This document shows positions 1 to 5,086 of a DNA stretch of 8,362 nucleotides, one piece after another. The position numbers and the translations under genes are program-made. This DNA is from UBA9642 sp964545585. Its GTDB lineage: Archaea > Nanobdellota > Nanobdellia > Woesearchaeales > UBA9642. Below the pieces are notes generated by a model. It was not told where the DNA came from. It did not search any database and saw only the letters and a program-made list of their open reading frames with translations. The stretch covers positions 1 to 8,362 of the forward strand of contig CAZJFT010000043.1 of NCBI GenBank assembly GCA_964545585.1, read 5' to 3'. Positions within the stretch are counted from its first letter, which is position 1. Every line of letters starts with the position of its first letter.

Positions 1-28
1 CGGAAGACTCATATGCTATTGCTATTAG
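1..28 (+). CDS. rps8: Small ribosomal subunit protein uS8, C-terminal end only (partial)
   Basis: Only the last eight codons and the TAG stop (26-28) are present, reading GRLICYCY. This resembles the usual end of uS8, where a glycine pair is followed by a short hydrophobic strand ending in an aromatic residue (for example ICYVA in bacteria or LLAYVW in archaea). Position supports it strongly: uS8 directly precedes uL6 in archaeal spc operons. uS8 binds 16S rRNA in the platform of the small subunit. The 31-base gap to uL6 is in line with the other gaps here. The fragment is too short for certainty from sequence alone. Confidence 0.72.
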
Positions 29-59
29 AGATCAATTGAAATAATCAGGTAAACTAAAA

Positions 60-608
60 ATGAAACCAGACCAAATGGAATACAAAGTCGCAGTGCCTGA
101 AAAGGTCGATGTCAAGATAGTTGACGGACTGGTCACAGTGAAAGGCCCAAAGGGTGAAGTGCATAGGAGATTCATGTTCAAGAAGATAGATATGAAGCTT
201 GAAGGGAAGAGTATCGTATTCAAGTCTTTGAAACCTACAAAGAGAGAAAAGGCTGCGATATTCACTACTGAAGCGCACTTGAAGAACATGTTCAAGGGCA
301 GTATAGAGGGCTCAACATATAAGCTGAAGATATGTTCAGGACATTTCCCTATGAAAGTCGCATTGAAAGGATCGGTGCTTGAAGTGAAGAACTTCATGGG
401 AGAGACTGTCCCAAGGACTCTGACAATAAAACCAGGGGTCACTGTTGAAGTGAAAGAGCCTGAGATAACAGTCACTAGTCCGAACAAGGAATTGGCTGCA
501 CAGACTGCTGCATCGATAGAGCAGATATGCAGGAGATCTGCATTCGACAGGAGGATATTCCAGGACGGGATATACATAACCGTCAAGGACGGGATAGAGC
601 AGAAATAA
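60..608 (+). CDS. rpl6: Large ribosomal subunit protein uL6
   Basis: A 182-residue protein of normal archaeal uL6 length, with the two-repeat fold of the family. uL6 binds 23S rRNA near the sarcin-ricin loop, at the factor-binding side of the large subunit. Visible marks are the N-terminal beta-strand segment KVDVKIVDGLVTVKGPKGE (residues 15-33), ICSGHFPM (91-98), the NFMGE turn (111-115) and the C-terminal signature FDRRIFQDGIY (162-172), which is close to the archaeal form. ATG at 60 is chosen because a weak Shine-Dalgarno-like AGGT lies at 47-50, nine bases upstream; Met6 (75) is a possible second start. The gene sits between uS8 and eL32, as in the archaeal spc operon, and nothing looks broken. 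Confidence 0.97.
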   Translation: MKPDQMEYKVAVPEKVDVKIVDGLVTVKGPKGEVHRRFMFKKIDMKLEGKSIVFKSLKPTKREKAAIFTTEAHLKNMFKGSIEGSTYKLKICSGHFPMKVALKGSVLEVKNFMGETVPRTLTIKPGVTVEVKEPEITVTSPNKELAAQTAASIEQICRRSAFDRRIFQDGIYITVKDGIEQK

Positions 609-637
609 GATTTTAAACATATCAAAAACATCATATT

Positions 638-641
638 GAGG
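638..641 (+). promoter_or_regulatory. Shine-Dalgarno site for eL32
   Basis: GAGG, within TGAGGATA, lies five bases upstream of the ATG at 647 and complements the archaeal 16S rRNA 3' end. It fixes the eL32 start. Confidence 0.6.
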
Positions 642-646
642 ATAAA

Positions 647-1222
647 ATGACTGATACAAAAAAATTGCTTGCAACAAGGAAGACGATAAAGTCCAAGAAG
701 CCAGAATTCATACAGCAAGATTACCATAAGAAGAAGAGGCTTTCAAGGAAATGGAAGAGGCCTACAGGATTGCAGAGCAAGATGAGACATCAATTCAAAG
801 GATACAATAGGCGAGTGAAGCAGGGATGGAGAAGTCCTGTTGCTGTAAGAGGATTCCATGGCAAAGGAGTCGAGCCTGTATTGATAAGCAACGTATCTGA
901 ATTGAATAAGGTCAAAAAGGATCAAGGGATAATCGTTTCAGGAAAAGTCGGCCTAAAGAAGAGGATAGATATATTGAAGAAAGCCGAAGAATTAAAAATA
1001 TTAGTGCTCAATCTCAAGCCTGAGTCAGTGATGGTCAAGGCAGAGTCCATGAAGAAACAGAAGGATGAAGAGAAGAAAGAGAAGACAGAAAAGAAGAAGA
1101 AAACCATAGAAGAATCATTGAAGAAGGCAGAGAAGAAACAGAAGGATAAAGAGGCCACAGAAGAGGAGAAGAAGGCTGAAGAGAAGAAAGAAAAAGATGA
1201 GGTACTGATACACAAGCAATGA
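647..1222 (+). CDS. rpl32e: Large ribosomal subunit protein eL32 with long charged C-terminal tail
   Basis: An archaeal/eukaryotic-specific 23S rRNA-binding protein. The core runs from about residue 19 to 123: FIQQDYHKKKRLSRKWKRP (21-39), GLQSKMR (41-47), then VAVRGFHGKGVEPVLISN (65-82) and the helix/strand ending KILVLN (117-122). These match eL32 with no gap. After residue 130 the family normally stops, but this protein continues for about 60 residues composed almost only of Lys and Glu with some Gln, Ala and Asp. The tail is low complexity, probably an extended charged helix or disordered, and has no family counterpart I know. Total length is 191 residues, against about 130-140 for short archaeal forms. 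GAGG at 638-641, five bases before ATG 647, supports the start. Confidence 0.95.
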   Translation: MTDTKKLLATRKTIKSKKPEFIQQDYHKKKRLSRKWKRPTGLQSKMRHQFKGYNRRVKQGWRSPVAVRGFHGKGVEPVLISNVSELNKVKKDQGIIVSGKVGLKKRIDILKKAEELKILVLNLKPESVMVKAESMKKQKDEEKKEKTEKKKKTIEESLKKAEKKQKDKEATEEEKKAEEKKEKDEVLIHKQ

Positions 1223-1250
1223 TGATACCGTTGCTTTCAGTTATTAAAAA

Positions 1251-1763
1251 ATGTTAAGGGTCCAAAAAAGACTTGCATCACAAGTATTGAATTGTTCACC
1301 GAAGAGAGTATGGTTCGACAATGATAGGCTTGATGATATAAAGCAGGCAATAACTAAACATGACATCAGGCTATTGGTGGGAGATGGGGCGATAAGAGAG
1401 AAACCTATGACATCAATATCCAAGGTCAGAGTCAGGAAATTAAAGGTCCAGAAGAGCAAAGGCCGAAGGAAAGGCGAAGGAACTAGAAAAGGCAAGACGA
1501 ATGCACGAGTCAATTTCAAGGATCAATGGATGAAGAAATTAAGGGTGCAGAGGGCATTCCTTAAAGAGCTTATCGTGAAGAAAATAATCACGCGCGGAGC
1601 ATATAGGGAACTTTACTTAAAATCAAAGGGCGGATATTTCAGGAGCAAAAGGCACATAAAGCTGTTCCTTGAAGAACATGATGAGATGCTACAGGTGAAT
1701 GTTGAGAAGCCTGCATCTGAGAAGCCCGCAGAAAAGACTAGGAGAGCAAGAAAGACAGAATGA
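1251..1763 (+). CDS. rpl19e: Large ribosomal subunit protein eL19
   Basis: An archaeal/eukaryotic large-subunit protein that in known structures takes part in an inter-subunit bridge. The N-terminal domain begins almost at once with VQKRLASQVL and KRVWFD (residues 4-23), then an acidic helix and the basic linker GRRKGEGTRKGK (71-82), and the helical part DQWMKKLRVQRAFLKEL (91-107) with YRELYLKSKGGYF (118-130). All are family hallmarks. Residues about 147-170 form a short Lys/Glu/Pro-rich extension past the usual end of about 150 residues. ATG 1251 is preferred because the family has only a few residues before the QKRLA motif. No clear Shine-Dalgarno sequence precedes it in the 28-base gap, so initiation may depend on coupling to upstream translation. 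Confidence 0.95.
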   Translation: MLRVQKRLASQVLNCSPKRVWFDNDRLDDIKQAITKHDIRLLVGDGAIREKPMTSISKVRVRKLKVQKSKGRRKGEGTRKGKTNARVNFKDQWMKKLRVQRAFLKELIVKKIITRGAYRELYLKSKGGYFRSKRHIKLFLEEHDEMLQVNVEKPASEKPAEKTRRARKTE

Positions 1764-1773
1764 TTGATTTAAA

Positions 1774-2259
1774 ATGAAATTCATACCATATAGGCGGAAA
1801 AGGGAAGGAAGGACGAATTATAAGAAGAGATTGAAGCTCTTAGTGAGCGGCACTCACAGAATGGTCGTCAGGAAGACAAACAAGAACATGATAGTCCAGA
1901 TAGCGGATTATGATGATAAGGGAGACAAAGTCATCGTGACTGCAAGCAGTGCAGAGCTCAAGAAGCATGGATGGGACCATGCAACAGGAAACCTTCCGGC
2001 AGCATACTTGACAGGAGTGCTTGCTGCAAGGAAAGCGTTGAAGAAAAACGTGAAGACAGCAATAGTTGATTTAGGATTGCAGACCCCTGCAAAGGGTTCA
2101 AGGCTATTCGCGGCAGTGAAAGGCGCAGTAGATGGCGGTCTTAATATTGAATGCTCGGAAGATGCTGTGCCTAAGGAAGATAGGATAAAAGGTTCGCATA
2201 TCAATGATTCAGTATCAAAAATGTTCGACACCACTAAATCAAGCTTAATGAAATTATAA
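1774..2259 (+). CDS. rpl18: Large ribosomal subunit protein uL18
   Basis: The 5S rRNA-binding protein of the central protuberance, working with uL5. At 161 residues it is shorter than the roughly 190 typical of archaea. The match covers the N-terminal basic segment YRRKREGRTNYKKRLKLL (6-23), VVRKTNKNMIVQI (31-43), the helix with GNLPAAYLTGVLAARKALKK (72-91), AIVDLGLQTPAKGSRLFAAVKGA (start 96) and RIKGSHI (137-143). After that residue the usual C-terminal extension is cut to about 18 residues and diverges. The gene starts 10 bases after the eL19 stop, with no strong Shine-Dalgarno site, which suggests translational coupling. Confidence 0.96.
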   Translation: MKFIPYRRKREGRTNYKKRLKLLVSGTHRMVVRKTNKNMIVQIADYDDKGDKVIVTASSAELKKHGWDHATGNLPAAYLTGVLAARKALKKNVKTAIVDLGLQTPAKGSRLFAAVKGAVDGGLNIECSEDAVPKEDRIKGSHINDSVSKMFDTTKSSLMKL

Positions 2260-2272
2260 TCGGTACAAAAAA

Positions 2273-3052
2273 ATGGCTAAACCACAAGAAAAAGAAGAAA
2301 AAGTCGTCATAGAACCAATATCAGAAGACGTCATAGAGACAGTCACGATAAATCAGGATGTTGAGAGATGGCAACCGAAGACAGAATTAGGCAAAAAAGT
2401 AAAATCACGAGAGATAAACAGCATGGATGCATTATTGCAGTCTGGAAAACCTATACTCGAGCCGGAGATAGTCGACATGCTCCTTTCAAATACAGAATCA
2501 GACCTTCTGATGATAGGTCAATCAAAAGGTAAGTTCGGCGGCGGCTCAAGAAGAGTATTCCGGCAGACTCAGAAGAAGACAAAGGAAGGGAACAAGCCGA
2601 AATTTGCGACTTATGCAGTCATAGGCAATAAGGATGGTTATGTGGGATTAGGATTCGGGAAGGCGAAAGAGACAGTTCCTGCCAGAGAGAAGGCTTTGAG
2701 AAAGGCAAAGTTGAGCCTGCTTAGAGTTTCCAGAGGCTGCGGTTCATGGCAATGCGGATGCAAGACACCACATTCAATACCGTTTGCAGTAGTGGGAAAA
2801 TGCAGCTCTGTCACGGTCGAATTGAGGCCTGCGCCGAAAGGTACAGGGTTGAAGGCAGAGAAGGAAGTGGCAAAAGTATTGAGGCTTGCAGGAATACAGG
2901 ATGTCTGGACAAAAGTCCGTGGCCAATCAAGGAACAAGATAAATGTAATAGTCGCATTGGAGAAGGCATTGCTTAAATTGAACACTACAAAAGTCCAGGA
3001 TAGGCATGTAGAGAACCTTGCGATAACTCATGGCGCTTCAAAGAAGGAATGA
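2273..3052 (+). CDS. rps5: Small ribosomal subunit protein uS5
   Basis: A small-subunit protein lining the mRNA entry region and important for decoding accuracy. The protein has 259 residues, longer than the roughly 210-230 usual in archaea. The N-terminal 28 residues are an acidic/basic extension; the archaeal part starts near ERWQPKTELGKKV (31-43) and IVDMLL (66-71). The double-stranded-RNA-binding fold includes YAVIGNKDGYVGLGFGKAKE (114-133), then RGCGSWQCGC (154-163), PHSIPFAVVGKC (166-177) and LRPAPKGTGL (184-193). Between residues about 82 and 111 there is a Gly/Lys/Arg-rich insertion (KFGGGSRRVFRQTQKKTKEG) where most archaea have a much shorter loop. Start ATG 2273 lies 13 bases after the uL18 stop, without a clear Shine-Dalgarno site. 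Confidence 0.97.
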   Translation: MAKPQEKEEKVVIEPISEDVIETVTINQDVERWQPKTELGKKVKSREINSMDALLQSGKPILEPEIVDMLLSNTESDLLMIGQSKGKFGGGSRRVFRQTQKKTKEGNKPKFATYAVIGNKDGYVGLGFGKAKETVPAREKALRKAKLSLLRVSRGCGSWQCGCKTPHSIPFAVVGKCSSVTVELRPAPKGTGLKAEKEVAKVLRLAGIQDVWTKVRGQSRNKINVIVALEKALLKLNTTKVQDRHVENLAITHGASKKE

Positions 3053-3066
3053 TCATAAAATATAAT

Positions 3067-3070
3067 GGAG
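3067..3070 (+). promoter_or_regulatory. Shine-Dalgarno site for uL30
   Basis: GGAG seven bases upstream of ATG 3078. It decides between this start and the out-of-frame ATG at 3065-3067 that overlaps it. Confidence 0.6.
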
Positions 3071-3077
3071 TATAAAA

Positions 3078-3446
3078 ATGGCAAAGCTTGCAATCATCAG
3101 GATAAGGGGAACAGACGACGTGAACAATAAGATAGAGTCGACTATGCGGATGTTGAAACTGCATAAGAAACATGTCTGCTCAGTATATGATGACAAGCCA
3201 GAGATAAAGGGTATGGCGGAGAAATGCAAGGATTATGTCACTTATGGAGAATTGGATGACGAGACTTATGCTCTGCTTGTAGAGAAGAGGGCTGTGAAAG
3301 TCGATGGGAAGGTACAGAATTATTTCCACTTGCAGCCACCAAGAGGCGGATTCGGAAGCAGAGGCATAAAGGCAGCATTCACTAACAAAGGCGCATTAGG
3401 ATACAGGGGCAAGGAGATAAATGCGCTCATAAAGAAGATGATATGA
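3078..3446 (+). CDS. rpl30: Large ribosomal subunit protein uL30, shortened archaeal form
   Basis: A 23S rRNA-binding protein of the large subunit. The N-terminal uL30 core is clear: LAIIRIRGTDDVNNKIESTM (4-23), RMLKLHKKHVC (24-34) and KDYVTYGELDDET (51-63). The archaeal C-terminal part is also clear: HLQPPRGGFGSRGIKAAF (84-101) and KGALGYRGKEINALIKKM (104-121). In usual archaeal uL30, of about 150-155 residues, these parts are separated by a stretch of roughly 30 more residues containing helices; here residues 70-83 bridge it directly. The reading frame is open with no sign of a frameshift, so this looks like a real internal deletion. GGAG at 3067-3070, seven bases before ATG 3078, supports the start; an ATG at 3065 is out of frame. 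Confidence 0.95.
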   Translation: MAKLAIIRIRGTDDVNNKIESTMRMLKLHKKHVCSVYDDKPEIKGMAEKCKDYVTYGELDDETYALLVEKRAVKVDGKVQNYFHLQPPRGGFGSRGIKAAFTNKGALGYRGKEINALIKKMI

Positions 3447-3464
3447 TAGTTCAGATTATGTTCA

Positions 3465-3469
3465 GAGGT
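3465..3469 (+). promoter_or_regulatory. Shine-Dalgarno site for uL15
   Basis: GAGGT five bases upstream of ATG 3475, a good complement to the archaeal 16S rRNA 3' end. Confidence 0.65.
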
Positions 3470-3474
3470 TCAAA

Positions 3475-3924
3475 ATGCTTAACAGGAGAAAAAAAACAGT
3501 GAAGTTCAGAGGCCATCACACTCATGGTTATGGTTCTAAGAAAAAACATAGAGGATCAGGACACCAGGGAGGCGTAGGCAATGCAGGGACAGGAAAGAAG
3601 GCTGACCAGAAGAAGCCAAGCATCTGGAAAGATGAGAAATATTTCGGAAGACACGGCTTCGATTCAAAGACAGGTAAGCATGTCAAGGCATTGAACATAT
3701 TCTATATAGAGGAGCATTTCGATTCATTGCTTGCATCAGGGAAGATAAAGAAGACGAGCGATGCATATTCAATAAATCTTCATGATTTGAAAGCGAATAA
3801 GCTTCTTGGATCAGGAGAGGCGACAAGAAAATATTCTATAAAATGTGATTACGCAACAGCATCAGCAGTTGAGAAGATAACATCAGCAGGCGGCACTGTT
3901 GAATTGAAGAGCAAGAAAGAATAA
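3475..3924 (+). CDS. rpl15: Large ribosomal subunit protein uL15
   Basis: A large-subunit protein whose long basic N-terminal arm threads into 23S rRNA. At 149 residues it is the normal archaeal length. The arm is seen as KFRGHHTHGYGSKKKHRGSG (10-29) followed by HQGGVGNAGTGKKADQKK (30-47). The globular part includes KYFGRHGFDSKTGKHVKALN (55-74), LGSGEATRKYSIKCDYATAS (111-130) and a final strand AGGTVEL (138-144). GAGGT at 3465-3469, five bases before ATG 3475, supports the start; ATG 3458 is out of frame. It is the last gene of the ribosomal cluster: a T9 tract follows the stop, and secY, its usual downstream partner, is not here. Confidence 0.97.
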   Translation: MLNRRKKTVKFRGHHTHGYGSKKKHRGSGHQGGVGNAGTGKKADQKKPSIWKDEKYFGRHGFDSKTGKHVKALNIFYIEEHFDSLLASGKIKKTSDAYSINLHDLKANKLLGSGEATRKYSIKCDYATASAVEKITSAGGTVELKSKKE

Positions 3925-3933
3925 TTTTTTTTT
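3925..3933 (+). terminator. U-tract transcription terminator after the ribosomal protein operon
   Basis: Nine consecutive T residues directly follow the uL15 stop codon (TAA, 3922-3924). Archaeal RNA polymerase terminates at such runs without needing a hairpin, and none is evident here. The placement before a separate promoter at about 3970 fits the end of the spc transcript. Confidence 0.7.
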
Positions 3934-3964
3934 AATTCACACATTTCTCAATAACAATTAAAAT

Positions 3965-3981
3965 CGATATATTTATATATA
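3965..3981 (+). promoter_or_regulatory. Probable TATA-box promoter for the ABC transporter genes
   Basis: The AT-rich block contains TTTATATA at 3972-3979 in the non-coding gap after uL15. Archaeal transcription starts about 25 bases downstream of the TATA centre, here near 4000, giving a 5' leader of about 35 bases before ATG 4037 that contains the GAGGT site. No clear BRE consensus is visible just upstream, and the area is AT-rich in general, so this is an inference from position and composition. Confidence 0.55.
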
Positions 3982-4024
3982 CATTTCTCGGCATTTGGGA
4001 ATAGTTTGGTCAAGCACTAAACAA

Positions 4025-4029
4025 GAGGT
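4025..4029 (+). promoter_or_regulatory. Shine-Dalgarno site that decides the ABC ATPase start
   Basis: GAGGT seven bases upstream of ATG 4037. It selects this ATG over an in-frame TTG at 3995, which would lie at or before the predicted transcription start. Confidence 0.7.
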
Positions 4030-4036
4030 TGAGTCA

Positions 4037-5080
4037 ATGCCGGTTCCAGTAATTAAAGTAAAAGGTGTTTCTAAGGTATTCGATAGGAAGATAATACTGG
4101 ATAATATAGAAGTAGATATAAATGCTGGAGAGATATTCGGCATAATAGGTGCTTCAGGAAGCGGAAAGACAACACTACTCAATATTATAATAGGATTCCT
4201 CAAGCCAGAGGCAGGAGATGTAGAGTTCAGGAATGAGCATCTGCTAGAGCATAAGGATTCACAAAGTTTCAGGAGTGTATTCAAGTATCCTGATGACTTG
4301 AAAAAAATAATTGGTATGGCGAGCCAAGTGCCAAGTTTCTACACGAGCCTGACTGTAAAAGAGAATCTTGAATATTTTGGGACATTATACGGCTTGAATA
4401 AGGACACCTTGAAATCAAATACTACGACACTGATAAACTTAATGGACCTGCAAGGTGCAGAGAACAATCTATCAAAGAACCTTTCGGGGGGGATGCAAAG
4501 AAGGCTTGACATGGCATGTGCATTAGTGCATGATCCTAAGATATTGATACTTGATGAGCCGACAGCAGACCTTGATCCGTTGTTGAGGAACCATATATGG
4601 AGGCTTGTGAGGAAGATTAACAAGAGAGGTACCACTATACTATTATCAAGCCACCATCTTTCAGAGCTTGAGACATTATGCAGCAGGATAGCTATATTGA
4701 AAGAGGGGAAAATGTTGGCAGTCGGTACGCCTAATGAGATAAAGGACAGGTTCAGCAAGCATGAAGAGATACACCTAGAAACATTCCCCGGGAATTATCA
4801 TCAGATATCCGACTTCAAGGATAAAGAGGTAATAAGGGAGATTGCAAAGATTGAGGATAAAGGAACAAAATTAGTCATATATACATCTAAGCCAGAGATA
4901 GTGCTGGGTGAGCTGATAAAGAAGTTAGATCAGCACAAGGAGACGATAGTCGATCTAAAAGTAACTAAACCTACACTTGATGAGATATTCATAATGATTA
5001 CAGAATCGGATAAGGATAAGCAAGAGGAAGCAGAGGATGAGAAGGAACAGGTGAAGAAAAAACATTCGAGAAGTAAATGA
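4037..5080 (+). CDS. ABC-2 type exporter, ATP-binding protein
   Basis: The ATPase subunit that would power the permease encoded next to it, at the inner face of the membrane. From ATG 4037 it has 347 residues. Nucleotide-binding motifs are complete and canonical: Walker A GASGSGKTT (38-46, Lys44), Q-loop Gln97 in MASQVPSFYTSLTVKENL, signature LSGGMQ (149-154), Walker B ILILDEP with Asp173 and catalytic Glu174, D-loop ADLDP, and H-loop His206 in LSSHHLSELE. A short insertion precedes the Q-loop. After the ATPase core comes an accessory domain ending KPTLDEIFI, typical of drug/polysaccharide/lipid ABC-2 ATPases, then a highly charged tail of about 30 residues (Lys/Glu/Asp). The stop is 6 bases before the permease, so the pair is probably co-transcribed. 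The substrate cannot be told from sequence. Confidence 0.93.
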   Translation: MPVPVIKVKGVSKVFDRKIILDNIEVDINAGEIFGIIGASGSGKTTLLNIIIGFLKPEAGDVEFRNEHLLEHKDSQSFRSVFKYPDDLKKIIGMASQVPSFYTSLTVKENLEYFGTLYGLNKDTLKSNTTTLINLMDLQGAENNLSKNLSGGMQRRLDMACALVHDPKILILDEPTADLDPLLRNHIWRLVRKINKRGTTILLSSHHLSELETLCSRIAILKEGKMLAVGTPNEIKDRFSKHEEIHLETFPGNYHQISDFKDKEVIREIAKIEDKGTKLVIYTSKPEIVLGELIKKLDQHKETIVDLKVTKPTLDEIFIMITESDKDKQEEAEDEKEQVKKKHSRSK

Positions 5081-5086
5081 TGGTGA

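Noticed and set aside
3..44. Frame reading EDSYAIAIRDQLK before a TAA at 42
   Set aside because: It resembles no expected neighbour; the other frame, GRLICYCY ending at 28, fits the uS8 C-terminus and the conserved order.
609..646. TTTTAAACATAT as an internal promoter before eL32
   Set aside because: It lies in a 38-base gap of a tightly packed operon, with too little sequence to tell a TATA box from ordinary AT-rich DNA.
32..727. Long - strand ORF of 231 codons opposite uL6
   Set aside because: It is the antisense shadow of a clearly conserved uL6 gene, with odd composition (many Phe, Cys, Ser), and matches no family I know.
1055..1210. GAAG/AAGA-rich tract as a tandem repeat or CRISPR-like array
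   Set aside because: There is no fixed repeat unit or spacer; it is biased Lys/Glu coding sequence.
922..1215. - strand ORF rich in Phe and Ser opposite the eL32 tail
   Set aside because: The Phe/Ser pattern is just the complement of the GAA/AAG repeats coding for Lys/Glu.
2746..2976. + strand 76-codon ORF inside uS5
   Set aside because: An alternative frame of uS5, whose conserved motifs occupy the whole region.
3053..3077. ATAAAATATAAT as an internal promoter before uL30
   Set aside because: It is only about 10 bases from the ATG, so a start about 25 bases downstream would fall inside the gene.
3995..4036. TTG-initiated extension of the ABC ATPase by 14 residues
   Set aside because: It lies at or before the predicted transcription start and has no ribosome site; ATG 4037 has GAGGT at the right distance and begins right before the conserved first strand.
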